DNA of 64,000 bases, from positions 434,001-498,000 of the forward strand of contig CAWBYA010000003.1 in the NCBI GenBank assembly GCA_963792895.1, given 5' to 3'. Made by a program: the position numbers and the translations under genes. This stretch comes from UBA6912 sp963792895 (GTDB lineage: Bacteria; Actinomycetota; Acidimicrobiia; Spongiisociales; UBA5794). Positions within the stretch are counted from its first letter, which is position 1. The number at the start of each line of letters is the position of its first letter. Under the pieces are notes generated by a model. It was given only the letters and a program-made list of their open reading frames with translations. It searched no databases and had not been told where the DNA came from. Shown in pieces: positions 7,333 to 17,608 of the stretch.

Positions 7333-8789
7333 ATGAAGCTCAACGAACGACTCAAGAAGGTCCAGGCCGACCCGGCGCAGCAGAGCGCCGCCGCATCCGG
7401 CAAGCCCAAGATGCGGGTCAAGGCAACGGTCGCCGACACCAAGCAGACGGCTTCGGAGCAGAAGGCCAAGCAGCGCTCAGACGACCCATTCGCCATCGTG
7501 AAGGTGCGCGCCCAGGAGGCGCTCTTCGCCAAGCTGGGCATGCGACTGTACGACGCAAGCCTCGGCGAGGACGAGATCCAGCGATTCGTCGCAGACGAGT
7601 TGTCCGGGGCCATGGGCCTCGACTCGGCACCCCTGTCCGACGAGGAGCGCCGCCGCCTCGCCCTTCAGATCCGAGACGACCTGCTCGGCCACGGCCCGAT
7701 CCAGATGTACCTCGACGATCCTTCGGTGACGGAGGTCATGGTCAACGGTATGGACCGGATCTACGTCGAGCGCGACGGCAAGCTGACCCGCACCGAAACC
7801 CGGTTCATGTCCGAGCAACACCTCCGCCGCGTCATCGACCGCATCGTCACGGGCGTCGGCCGGCGTATCGACGAGTCCTCGCCAATGGTGGACGCCCGTC
7901 TCCACGACGGCTCTCGTGTGAACGCCGTGATCCCGCCTCTGGCCGTCGACGGACCGTCGCTGACCATCCGGAAGTTCTCCGCGGATCCATTCCAGGTGGA
8001 CGACCTGATCGAGTTCGGCAGCCTCACCAGGCTCGTCGCCCAACTGCTCGAGGCGTCGGTGCGTGGGCAAGCTCAACATCTTGGTGAGCGGTGGTACCGG
8101 TACCGGCAAGACGACGCTGCTCAACGTGCTGTCGAGCTTCATCCCCGACGGGGACCGCATCGTGACGATCGAGGACGCCGTCGAGTTGCAGCTCCACCAG
8201 GATCACGTCGTTCGGCTGGAGAGCCGGCCGGCCAATGTCGAGGGTACGCGGCGAGGTGCAGGATTCGCGACCTCGTGCGTAACTCGCTGCGTATGCGCCC
8301 CGATCGCATCGTCGTCGGCGAATGTCGCGGCGGCGAGGCGCTGGACATGCTCCAGGCCATGAACACCGGCCACGACGGGTCGCTGTCGACCATCCACGCC
8401 AACTCGCCGCGGGACTGCCTGTCCCGCCTCGAGACGCTGGTGCTGATGGCCGGCGTCGACTTGCCGTCGCGTGCCATTCGCGAGCAGATCGCTTCCGCAG
8501 TCGACATGATCGTGCAGATCACCCGTATGCGCGACGGTGGCCGCCGCGTCACGGCAGGTGGCCGAGGTCGTCGGCATGGAGGGTGAGCAGATCACCATCC
8601 AGGACATCTTCAGCTTCGACTACGCAGCCGGGCATCGACGAGCACGGCAAGTTCCGCGGCACGATCCAGCCAACCGGTATCCGGCCGCTCTTCAGCGACC
8701 GACTCAAGGACCACGGGATCGAGCTGCCTGCGGGTGTCTTCGGCACACCGGACATCGACTTCCTCGCCAACGGGGGGAGGAAGCGATGA
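7333..8789 (+). CDS. cpaF: CpaF/TadA pilus ATPase, frame broken about five times
   Basis: The N-terminal part is intact (QIRDDLLGHGPIQMYLDDPS, VTEVMVNGMDRIYVE, GSRVNAVIPPLAVDGPSLTI). Single extra bases near 8067, 8244, 8262, 8550 and 8632 must be removed to join Walker A (SGGTGTGKTTLLN), the Asp box (IVTIEDAVELQL), RDLVRNSLRMRPDRIVVGE and HANSPRDCLSRLETLVLMAG to the C-terminus. This is the secretion ATPase that powers Flp pilus assembly. The GGAGG ribosome binding site is 8 bp before ATG. Confidence 0.82.
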
Positions 8790-10765
8790 CCGAGCGCATC
8801 GTCGCAGCTCTTGCGCTGCTTGCGCTGCTGGCGGCCGTACCTGCCGCCGCCATGGCGGCAGACGAGGGCGATGCCGAGGGCGGGCTTCGCATCCAGAAGC
8901 TCGATGCGAGTCAGCACCCTGCGGTGACGCTGACGGTCAGCGTTCCCGGCGACGTGAGCGGCGTCGAGCTCGATGCCGGCGCCTTCACGGTGACCGAGAA
9001 CGGCTCCCCGCTGCGCGTTGTCGGTGGAGCCGGTCCCGACGGATGACCTCGAGGTCATGCTCGTGCTGGACGCATCGACCTCGATGAAGGGCGAACCGCT
9101 GGCGGCCGCAAAAGAGGCAGCGCAGGCGTTTCTCGATGTCCTGCGCACCCTCGGTCAGACGTCGGTGTCGTGTCGTTTGCCAGCACGCCCCAGCGTGCTG
9201 AGTGATTTCACGACGGATCGAGAAGAGAGCGCATCTGCAATCCGTTCCATCGACGTCGCCGGCGAGACGGCGTTGTACGACGGCGTCGTGGCCGCGGCAG
9301 CGCAGTTCGATCCGGTCGCCGAAGGGCGCCGCACCGTGGTGCTGCTGTCCGACGGGGGCGACACGATCAGTGAGGCTCCCATCGAGGACGCCATCGCTGC
9401 GCTGCTCGCCACCGGGGTCTCGTTCTACGCCGTCGAGCTCCAGAGCCCGGAGAACGATGGCGTCGGGATCGCCCGCATCGCGGCGGCTACCAATGGGACG
9501 GTCGTCCCGGCCGAGGACCCGGCTGCGCTGGCAGAGGTCTTCGCCACCATCGGTACCCAGATCTCGAACCAGTACCGGCTCAGCTACACGTCTGAGTCGT
9601 ACGAGAACACCGAGATCGTCGTGAGTGTCGCCGCCAACGGCATCACGGTCTCGTCAGAGTCGGCGGTGAGATATCCACAGGCCCCGGCGACTCCGATCAC
9701 CGTACCCCCGGGACCCGACCCCGTCCCGGCGGACCCGGCCACGCCCGACCCAGCTCCTGCCGTCGACGTGATGGCGCTTCGCAACGGCGTCGTTGCGGAC
9801 CTCGCCTGGTATCAGGGGAACCAGGCGCTCATCCTCGGTGCGGTTGCGGTCTTCCTCGCCATTGCCGGCATCGTGGTCTTCACCAGCATGGCGAGCGCAG
9901 CGTTCCGTCAGCTACGGCGGTGCTTTTGCGATGGCAGAGCGCATCCGGGCGGGGAAGCAAGGCGCCCTCAGCACGTTCGCGGCCGGCGCAACGTCGATTG
10001 CCGAGCGCTCTCTCAAGGGCGAGCGCGGGCAAGGCCTCAACACCCGGCTCGATCGTGCCGGGGTGGCGATGCGGCCGGGCGAGTTCGTGGTCATGGTGGC
10101 CGGGTTTGCCCTCGGCGCCGCTGCGGTCGGGATGCTGTTCCATGGCATCGCAGCGGCCTTCGGCGCCGGGGTCATGACGTTGCTGTTCTTCAACTGGCGT
10201 CTCTCGGCCAAGGCCTCGAAGCGGAACAAGAAGTTCGCCGAGCAGCTGCCGGATGCCCTTCAGCTGATGTCCGGAAGCCTGCGCGCCGGGTTCGGTTTCG
10301 TGCAGGCGATCTCGACCGTCGGCAGCGAGGTTGCTGCACCCTGCGGCGACGAGTTCCGCAGGGTCAAGATCGAGACGCAGCTGGGCAAAGACGTGGACAG
10401 CGGGTTACGCGAGATGGCCGAGCGCGTCGACAGCGAGGACTTCAAGTGGATCGTCGAGGCCATCGAGATCCACCGCGAGGTCGGCGGTGACTCTGGCAGA
10501 GATCCTCGACACCGTCACCGAGACGATTCGCGACCGCAACGGCATCCGGCGACGGATCACTGCGCTCAGCGCGGAGGGAAAGATCTCCGGCGTGGTGCTC
10601 GGCGGCATGCCCTTTGTGCTCGCCGTCGTGATCATGTTCCTCAACCCGACGTATCTGCGAGAGCTGCTCGACTCGTCGATGGGTATCGTCATGATCGTTG
10701 GCGGCCTCGTGGCCATGGTCATCGGTATCGCCTGGATGCGGCGAATCACGAATCTGAAGTTCTAG
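8786..10765 (+). CDS. tadB: VWA-domain/TadB fusion, frame broken about five times
   Basis: The start overlaps the cpaF stop (ATGA). A signal peptide (MTERIVAALALLALLAAVPA) and a beta-rich segment lead to a von Willebrand factor A domain with an intact MIDAS motif (VLDASTSMKG) and VVLLSDGGDT. A Pro-rich linker and membrane helix follow, then the T2SSF/TadB part (KFAEQLPDALQLMSGSLRAG, DFKWIVEAIEIHREVGGD, LNPTYLRELLDSSMGIVMIV). Breaks near 9022, 9170, 9190, 9912 and 10489 are all extra bases. The closed product is about 655 aa, twice a normal TadB, so this is a genuine fusion and not two genes: no start or ribosome binding site lies between the halves. Confidence 0.75.
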
Positions 10766-10777
10766 GAGGTAGGAGAC

Positions 10778-11710
10778 ATGCCAATTCACGTGGTGCTCGC
10801 CGCACTTGCCGTCGCGACCTCGATACCTCTGCTGTGGTATTCCGTGGCTTCGCGCGCGCTCCGTCGGCTCGGCGATGGTGGGAAACGGCAAGCGACGTCG
10901 GGGATGATCAGAAATGCCCGCGATCTGATCCTGACCAGGGGCGCGGGCGAGCGGATTGCGCGCCCGGCGCTGCGAAGCTTCGGTGCGACGCTGCGCAAGG
11001 TCACGCCACTCGGCTGGGTGGACGCGCTGCGCGCGCAACCTGAGCCTCGCCGGCTCCCAGCGACAGCGTATCTGCCTGGAGCGGTCGCTCGTCGGCAAGT
11101 TCGCGATCGCAGGTGTCATGTTTGCCGTCGGCTTCTCGGGCCCTGCGGTGGGGTCGCCTGCGGCCACGTCCGGTGTGGGCGGTCGGGCTCGCGATCTTCG
11201 GGTTCTTCGTCATCGATCTGCTCGTGTCCAGCAAGGGCAGAGGAGCGGCAAGTCGAAGATCGAGCGGGAGCTGCCCGGACACGCTCGACCAGATGCGGAT
11301 GAGCGTCGACGCCGGTCTCGGTTTCGAGGCGGCGATGCAGCGAGCTCGCACAGGCCGGCGAGGGACCGCTGGCGCAGGAGTTGCGGCGACTGCTGCACGA
11401 GATCCAGCTCGGCGTGCCACGCGCCGATGCGATGCGGAACCTCTCCGACCGTACGAACGTGCAAGACCTCGACAGCTTCGTGCTGGCGATCGTGCAGTCG
11501 TCGTCCTACGGCATTCCGGTGGCCAGCGTGCTGCGGGTGCAGTCGGACGAGTTGCGCGACAAGCGCAGGTCGCGGGCCGAGGAGCAGGCACTCAAGATCC
11601 CTGTTCTCCTCATCTTCCCGCTTGCCTTCTGCATCTTCCCGGCGATGTTCGTTGTGCTGCTTGGGCCGGCAGCCATCCGCATCTTCCGGGACCTGAGCGG
11701 AGCGCTGTAA
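10778..11710 (+). CDS. tadC: TadC-type inner-membrane platform protein, frame broken about five times
   Basis: It follows tadB by 12 bp with TAGGAGG upstream. It begins MPIHVVLAALAVATSIPLLW, and after extra bases near 11033, 11155, 11235, 11274 and 11344 continues through GKFAIAGVMFAVGF, VGLAIFGFFVIDLLVSS, ELPDTLDQMRMSVDAGLGFE and VLRVQSDELRDKRRSRAEEQ to LLIFPLAFCIFPAMFVVLLG. The TLDQMRMSVDAGLGFEAAM block is the T2SSF signature of TadC. The closed product is about 305 aa. Confidence 0.75.
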
Positions 11711-11781
11711 GGGGGCACCGAGGGCGTTGGTAGAGGCAACGCTGCAAGACAAGGGACCAGGGAACCAATAGGGGGAATGGA

Positions 11782-12768
11782 ATGATCGAGCTACACAGAG
11801 ACGCGGCGCCCGTGCGCACAGTGGCGGCCGTACTCACCGCACTCGAGCACGGCTCTTCAGGCTCGCCAGCGATCCCGACCGGCTTTCAGCCGCTCGACGA
11901 TGCGCTGGGGAATGGGCTGCGGACTCGACACCTCACGGTTGTCGGTGGGGCACCGGGTTGTGGGAAGTCGGCGCTGACGCTCCAGTGGGGGCGCAACGTC
12001 GCCGCAACGGGCCGCAACGTCGTCTACGCCTCCTACGAGCACGACCGGCTCGCGCTTCTCGAGCGGCTGCTGTTGCTCGAGATCGGCGATCTGGTGGATG
12101 GCGGAGCGGGTGCGTCGAAGATGGCCAGGTCGTCACTCCGCGCGGTGATGGCGGGGAGCCGCAAGCTCGACGGCGAGCTGGCCGGCAACCTGTTGCTGCG
12201 GGCAGCACATGCCAAGGTGGTCCAGTACTCGGAGGAGCTGTTCTTGCTGCGTGCCTCGCCGCTCGAGACGGCAATCGCCCAGCTCGATGAGGCTGCCGCA
12301 ACGGCAGGCCCCGGAAGTGTGTTCTTTGTCGATTTCCTGCAGAAGATTCCGGTGCAGGAGCGGACCACGGACCTCGAGCGGATCACACGGGCTGCGTCGG
12401 GCCTGAAGGAGATCGCGCTCCAGAACGACGTCGCCGTGGTAGCCATCGTTGCGGGCGACGAGCCCGGGCTCAGCGTCCGGCGGCTGCGGCTTCCCCACCT
12501 CCGCGGGTCATCAGGCCTCGCCTACGAGGCGGACGTCGTACTGATGATGAACGAGAAGCACCTCGCCGTGTCCAAGCTGCACAGCGCTTTCGACCCGCTG
12601 CGTGCCGAGGCGTTCAAGCAGTACATGGTCATCAGCATCGACAAGAACCGCGACGGTGAGCACGGGATCGACACGGAGTTCCGCAAGGACTTCGCTCATC
12701 TGCGATTCGACCCGCGCGGTGGCTATGTCGAGGAGCGTCTCGTCGACGAGCTGCTGTACCCCGAGTGA
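11782..12768 (+). CDS. DnaB-helicase-C-terminal/RecA-fold ATPase
   Basis: A 328-aa soluble protein. IPTGFQPLDDALGNGL followed by Walker A GGAPGCGKSALTLQW, then YASYEHDRLALLERLL, Walker B-like VFFVDFLQKIPVQE and YEADVVLMMNEKHL, is the layout of the DnaB/KaiC RecA-like domain, with no DnaB N-terminal domain. It is probably not the replicative helicase, because it stands alone after tadC and before the sixth pilin with a terminator behind it. A role with the pilus or in DNA uptake is a guess from position. It is intact, unlike the genes just upstream. Confidence 0.75.
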   Translation: MIELHRDAAPVRTVAAVLTALEHGSSGSPAIPTGFQPLDDALGNGLRTRHLTVVGGAPGCGKSALTLQWGRNVAATGRNVVYASYEHDRLALLERLLLLEIGDLVDGGAGASKMARSSLRAVMAGSRKLDGELAGNLLLRAAHAKVVQYSEELFLLRASPLETAIAQLDEAAATAGPGSVFFVDFLQKIPVQERTTDLERITRAASGLKEIALQNDVAVVAIVAGDEPGLSVRRLRLPHLRGSSGLAYEADVVLMMNEKHLAVSKLHSAFDPLRAEAFKQYMVISIDKNRDGEHGIDTEFRKDFAHLRFDPRGGYVEERLVDELLYPE

Positions 12769-12777
12769 GGCCACCAT

Positions 12778-12812
12778 CCCGGGTCGTCCGTCCCTCCACG
12801 GGACGGCCCGGG
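12778..12812 (+). terminator. hairpin after the RecA-fold ATPase
   Basis: The arms 12778-12789 and 12801-12812 pair over 12 positions with one G-U pair around an 11-nt loop, 10 bp after the stop codon. Confidence 0.65.
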
Positions 12813-13082
12813 TCCACCCTGCCGTCGCGTGCCGCAGCGGCGGTGCCGGCGTCGCGCCGGTCACGCCCCCGAGGGTGTCGACGGGTCCCATTTCCCCGAC
12901 CGAACGTGCCCCGATGGGCGCACGTTCTCTGGTTGTGATGCGCTGACCGTCCCCGCTGGTCGAGGACAAAGCCCCTTCCCAAACCGCCGTTCCGTCGTAT
13001 CATCGAGCGTGAGGAACAGGCTCAGACAGGGGGAACGTCGTCATCGTTGCGGCGATGGCGCTGGGCACGAGGGGGGTGTCGC

Positions 13083-13277
13083 ATGGTGTCGTGGTGGTTG
13101 CTCGCTCGACGACCGGGCGAATCTGGAGCAGCGATGGTCGAATACGGGATCGTCGTCGCATTGATCGCAGTCGTCAGCGTGGTTGTGATCGGGGCCCTGG
13201 GGCTCGACGTGTACGGCTTTCTCGACTCGGTCCAGGTGAGTTTCACCGACGGTGGTCCGCTGCCGCCCTCTCGATGA
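13083..13277 (+). CDS. flp: Flp/Fap-type pilin 6 (isolated)
   Basis: A 64-aa Flp prepilin: leader VSWWLLARRPGESG, processed start AAMVEYGIVVALIAVVSVVV with Glu+5 and Tyr+6, tail DGGPLPPSR. The ATG at 13083 has GAGGGGGG 6 bp upstream. No copy of the shared inverted repeat was found before it, so it is probably controlled differently from pilins 1-5. Confidence 0.85.
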   Translation: MVSWWLLARRPGESGAAMVEYGIVVALIAVVSVVVIGALGLDVYGFLDSVQVSFTDGGPLPPSR

Positions 13278-13298
13278 GGCGATGGACTGGAAACGCAG

Positions 13299-15149
13299 CT
13301 ACGGCAGGTAGACCTCGGAACGGTGCAGAAACGCCGCCATCTGGCCGCGGGTCACTGAGTTCGTTGGACAGAACTGGGTGTTGGCCGGCGGGTTGCAGCC
13401 TTTGGTGATGCCTGCGGTGGCGAGCTTCTCGATGTCGGCTTCGAAGATGGATCCGTCGTCATCGGTGAAATCGACGGAACCCTGGTTCGTCAGGCCGAAA
13501 GCCCTCGTGAGAAACGCTGCCATCTGGCCCCGAGACACGGGTTGGTCGGGACAGAAGCGATCGTTGGCCGGCGGGTTGCAGCCTTTGGTGATGCCTGCGG
13601 TGGCGAGCTTCTCGATGTCGGCTTCGAAGATCGACGCATCGTCATCGGTGAAATCGATCGATGGATCGGAAGCCGTGAGGCCGAGTGCTCTCACGAGGAA
13701 CGCTGCCATCTGGCCGCGAGTCACGTTCGCCTGAGGGCAAAACGTGGTGGCACCACACCCCTTGGTGATGCCCTCGTCGGCGAGCCAGATGATGTCGGCA
13801 ACGAACGTCGATCCGCCGATGTCCTCATAACCAATGAGCTTGACGACGTATCCGGCGTCGCTGCCGGAGAGGACTCTGACGACCGTCCCGTCCGCAATCG
13901 CGGGTGCGCCCCCTTCGTAGTCGACGCCGAGTGATGCGCCCGGCACCGTGACGTGGTTGAGGTTGTCGGGCGCCGGGGGATAGCTGTAGAGCCCCGCAGC
14001 GGTTCCCCAGCAGACGCCGAACGGGCAGATCTGCTCGACGTAGTGCGACGTGACACCCTCGAAGGTGTCGGGGATGGCGTCGACGCCGATGCTTCGCCTG
14101 GCGTCGAGCGTGATGAACGACCACGCCACCTCGGTGGGGAACACCACCATCTGGGTTCCCGGCTGTCCGGCGGGTGCGATGGTCAAGGTCGTGACACCGC
14201 CCGAATAGACCAGCACATCGCCGGGGTCGATCCATCCGGCGCGATAGCGGTTGAAGGCGTTGGTGGCGTAGGGCGTGTCGGTGCGGCCGAAGAAGTCGGC
14301 GGTGGCGTTGCCAGACATCACGTCGATCGGGTTGTCGTACTCGTTGTTCGTCTCGGTGGAGAACGAATGGGGCCAGCCCAGCGTGTGCCCGATCTCGTGC
14401 ACGGCGGTGGTCAGATGCGGCTCGTCGGTGGGCGGCACGAAGTCCGGGATCGCTACCGAGCCTCCGTCGACGACGGCCCACCGGTTGTTGGCGGGGAATG
14501 TGGTCGGTGACGTGTCGGTCTCGCACGGCACGTTGCAGAAGAAGCCGGAGGTGGCGAGGCCGCCGTTGCTCTGGTTGTCGAGCACCGCCAGGATCCCGTT
14601 GTCGGTGCTCACCGGGTTCGAGGCCTTGATCTCGTCGACGCAATCGAACTCGTTGTCGCTCGCGATGACCACCGTCTGCCTCGCCGTGAACACGGGGGTG
14701 TAGCGACCGCCGGAGAGGGAGACGAAGTAGTCCTTCACCGCACCGTTCAGCGTTGCGGTGACGGCAGCGAGCTCAGCGGTTCCCGACGCCCCCGGCCAGG
14801 TGCACATGTAGACGCCGATCTTGTCGCTGCCGAGGCTGTAGCGCCTGCTCTCGAGGGGGTAGACCACGATGCCCAGCGGATCGCCCGTGAATTCGACGGT
14901 CTGGGCGACGTACTGGGCGGCGAGCGGCGGTTGCTGCTGGATCACATCGGTGGCTGCGATCCCCCCCGTCGCTGCCCGGAGTTCGCTCGCGTCGCCGCCG
15001 GTCCCATAGAAGTCGTCCTTCGTGACCTCGGCGGTGAGTGGCTCGTCGGAAGGTGACTCGTCGGCGGCGCCGACCGGAAGCACACCGACGAAGAGGCCAG
15101 AGACGACACAGGCGACGATGACCAAGCTGCGGCGGAAGCGATGACTCAT
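13299..15149 (-). CDS. secreted metzincin-type metalloprotease with three SLH-like repeats
   Basis: A 616-aa protein. A signal peptide (residues 1 to about 28, ending VGAA) precedes a catalytic domain with the zinc motif HEIGHTLGWPH near residue 250 and a Met-turn candidate IDVMSG about 25 residues later, as in metzincins. Cys residues occur in likely pairs. The C-terminal 180 residues are three S-layer-homology-like repeats marked by EGITKGC or AGITKGC and TRGQMAAFL, which should hold the enzyme to the cell wall. It is monocistronic on the minus strand with a G-rich ribosome binding site. The substrate is unknown. Confidence 0.85.
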   Translation of the reverse strand: MSHRFRRSLVIVACVVSGLFVGVLPVGAADESPSDEPLTAEVTKDDFYGTGGDASELRAATGGIAATDVIQQQPPLAAQYVAQTVEFTGDPLGIVVYPLESRRYSLGSDKIGVYMCTWPGASGTAELAAVTATLNGAVKDYFVSLSGGRYTPVFTARQTVVIASDNEFDCVDEIKASNPVSTDNGILAVLDNQSNGGLATSGFFCNVPCETDTSPTTFPANNRWAVVDGGSVAIPDFVPPTDEPHLTTAVHEIGHTLGWPHSFSTETNNEYDNPIDVMSGNATADFFGRTDTPYATNAFNRYRAGWIDPGDVLVYSGGVTTLTIAPAGQPGTQMVVFPTEVAWSFITLDARRSIGVDAIPDTFEGVTSHYVEQICPFGVCWGTAAGLYSYPPAPDNLNHVTVPGASLGVDYEGGAPAIADGTVVRVLSGSDAGYVVKLIGYEDIGGSTFVADIIWLADEGITKGCGATTFCPQANVTRGQMAAFLVRALGLTASDPSIDFTDDDASIFEADIEKLATAGITKGCNPPANDRFCPDQPVSRGQMAAFLTRAFGLTNQGSVDFTDDDGSIFEADIEKLATAGITKGCNPPANTQFCPTNSVTRGQMAAFLHRSEVYLP

Positions 15150-15212
15150 GAACCCCCTGGGGTGGGACGGTGCGACTCTAACGGCCCAGCCGGTTCATGG
15201 CGCCGAACTACC

Positions 15213-17388
15213 TCAGTTGCGCCACAGCGAGTTCTCGATCTTGAGGTTCTCCGGGCTCGGCACGTGCTCGAGATTCCCTGCACCGCCAATCTGGTAGCAC
15301 GTGAACCGGGCGGTCCACGGATCGGAGGCCGAACACTCGATACGATTGGCGGTGGCATTCTTGGCGAATTCGAGTGTGAAGCCGGGTGCGGCGTACTGGC
15401 GGACCGCATCGGTCGCTCCGGCACCCCTCGATGCAAGGCCGTATGGGTCGGTGAAGTACTCCCCGCTGCCGAGGGCGTGGTCGGCGTCGAACATGAATTC
15501 GGATCGCCACGACGCCATCGACAGCGTCCGCCTGGTGGCGTTCTCGTTGTCCGGATCGCGCACGGCCACGGCGTTGCACGCGGTCGACGTGCAGTGTGAC
15601 ATCGGGTTGCGAATGTCGAACTCGTGATCGAACTGGACCAGACCGAGGTTGAAGGTCGCATCGGTCTCCGCTCGCGAGTCCCATCGCTCGTAGTGGTTCG
15701 AATCTGCGCCGACGTTGATCGACCGGTTCTGCAGATTGGTGACCTGGGCAGCGAGTGACGCCATCGAGTAGCCGCAGTTGGTGGGATTCAGGAGTGAGCC
15801 GTCATCGGCGTTCTCTGCGACGCCGTAGTCGGCCTTGAAGGCCGCAGCGAACAACTGAGTCCCGGAGAGGTCGTACACCTCCACGTGCAGCGTGTGGAAG
15901 CGGGCGCACACCCGCCGGTGAGACGCAGTGCCGGCGTGGACGACGAAGCGCACCCAGTGCTCTCCGGCCATGTCCTGGAATATGAACTCCTTGAATCCCA
16001 CGTTGGGCTCGTCCTGTCCGAGCTTGTCGGCGACGTAGCCGTAGGCAACCTTGGGCGCGCCGGGTATCAGCGCCGGGTTCGAGCCGTGCTCGTGACCGAA
16101 GTAGCACCAGTAGACGGGATCGATCTGCGGGTGCCATGTCGGGTACGTCTTCCCGTCCGGCCCGACCGTCGTGTGGAGATCGTGCACCCACGATGGGCAT
16201 GGCCGGTTGGCGCTTGCCGCCGAGAAAGCTTCGGGGGCAGGCGGCTTGGGCGACGACGTCCCGTCCGCTTCAGCGAGCAGTACGAGATACATCTCGCGCC
16301 AGTCGCCCGTGTACTCGACGCTGCCAAGCACGACTTCCCCTGCCGCAAAGCTCTGCTCGTAGACGGGCACCAGGTCACCGTCAATCGAGACCGTCCCGCC
16401 CTCCTCCCATCCGGTGAGCCAGGACGGGAGCGGGAGGTCGTCGCGCCACGCGACGCCCAGACGCGCGGGCCGGTTCAGTTGGAGGTGGAGCCAGTCGTCC
16501 TTCTTGGGCAGGTTCTTGTAGTCCCACTTGGTGGAAGGCGACAGCACGTCCCAGCCCGCATACCGTCCCGTGCTGTCGACGAGATCCGTGGAGTAGTGGT
16601 CGGGCTCGATATCGAGTCCCTTGGCGAAGCTGCGGGGCCAGTACTGCATCCGATCGACATCGATCTCGTCTCCGTCGTCGGCGTCGAGCACGTGGTAGCG
16701 GGCGACGAGGGCGAGGTCGCCGTCATCGGTTGTGAAGCCGGGGGCAGGGTCTTTCGGCAGATCGAACGCCCGCGTCGAGAAACGCGGCCATCTGTCCCCG
16801 CGTGACGGCGTTGTCGGGGCAGAACTTCGAGTTTGCCGGAGGGTTGCACCCCTTGGTCACGCCCTCGAAGGCGAGTTTCTCGATGTCGGCCTCGAAGATC
16901 GACCCGTCGTCGTCGGTGAAGGTGTTCTCCCCACTCGTTGCCGAGTAGCCGAGGGCGCGAACGAGGAAAGCGGCGAGCTGACCTCGTGTGACCAAGCCGT
17001 CCGGGCAGTACTTCGTGTTCGCAGGGGGGTTGCAGCCCCTCGTGATGCCCGCGGCGGCGAGTTTCTCGATGTCGGCCTCGAAGATCGAGCTGTTGTCGTC
17101 GGTGAAGTCGACGTCACCCTGGTCGGTGAGTCCGATTGCACGGACGAGGAACGCGGCCATCTGTCCTCGCGTGACGGGGTCGTCGACGCAGAAGAACGTG
17201 TAGTCCGGCGGGTTGCACCCGAAGGTGATGCCTGCATTCGCGATCGCCTCGATGTCGGCTTCGAAGATCGATTCGTCATCGTCGAAGAAACCCTGGCCGG
17301 CATCGGCCACGGCCGGAACCGAGAGCATCGATACGACAACGGCGAGCATGGTGAGCGAACGCCAGAAGCGATGCGATACGACGGCCAT
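15213..17388 (-). CDS. secreted SLH-repeat protein with large unknown C-terminal domain, one frameshift
   Basis: ATG 17388 has GGGAGG 6 bp upstream. A signal peptide (SLTMLAVVVSMLSVPAVADA) is followed by four SLH-like repeats (FGCNPP, RGCNPP, KGCNPP; TRGQMAAFL). Near 16773-16778 one extra base breaks the frame. Removing it joins GQMAAFL to TRAFDLPKDP and a further 500 residues ending ENLKIENSLWRN. That region contains HDLHTTVGPDG, YWCYFGHEHGSNP and several Cys. It looks extracellular, and I recognise no family. N-terminal SLH repeats here, against C-terminal ones in the neighbour, suggest two ways of anchoring proteins to the wall. Confidence 0.75.
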
Positions 17389-17524
17389 GAGTGGCCTCCC
17401 CTTCCACTCGGCAGCGCCACGGTGGGCGCGGTGTCGCTCGGCAACGTAGCGGAGGATCCCCATTTGTCTAATGGAAGACATTGGGAAGATGGGCGACGGT
17501 CGATCCCAAACCGTCGGCTCGGGT

Positions 17525-17602
17525 GTACCGCAACGGTACGCGATAGCCGTGAGTTCGGCGTGGCAGGCGAACCTTCGGTTCGGCTGTACCGATTCGGTAC
17601 AG
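17525..17602. promoter_or_regulatory. two GTACCG inverted repeats in an intergenic gap
   Basis: GTACCG-CAA-CGGTAC (17525-17539) and CTGTACCGATTCGGTACAG (17584-17602, nine-base arms about one base) share the core GTACCG..CGGTAC. They lie between the YbaK-type gene and the SLH-protein gene. The second ends just before the YbaK-type stop, so their role may be as operators of the SLH gene or as a terminator. Confidence 0.5.
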
Positions 17603-17608
17603 CGGGGC

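Noticed and set aside
4142..11400. Programmed +1 frameshifting or true decay of the tad genes
   Set aside because: The breaks share no slippery motif, occur at unrelated sites, several per gene, and all look like inserted bases. Sequencing error is simpler, though reads are needed.
11782..12768. Replicative helicase gene dnaB
   Set aside because: The N-terminal DnaB domain is missing and the gene lies in the pilus cluster, not near replication genes.
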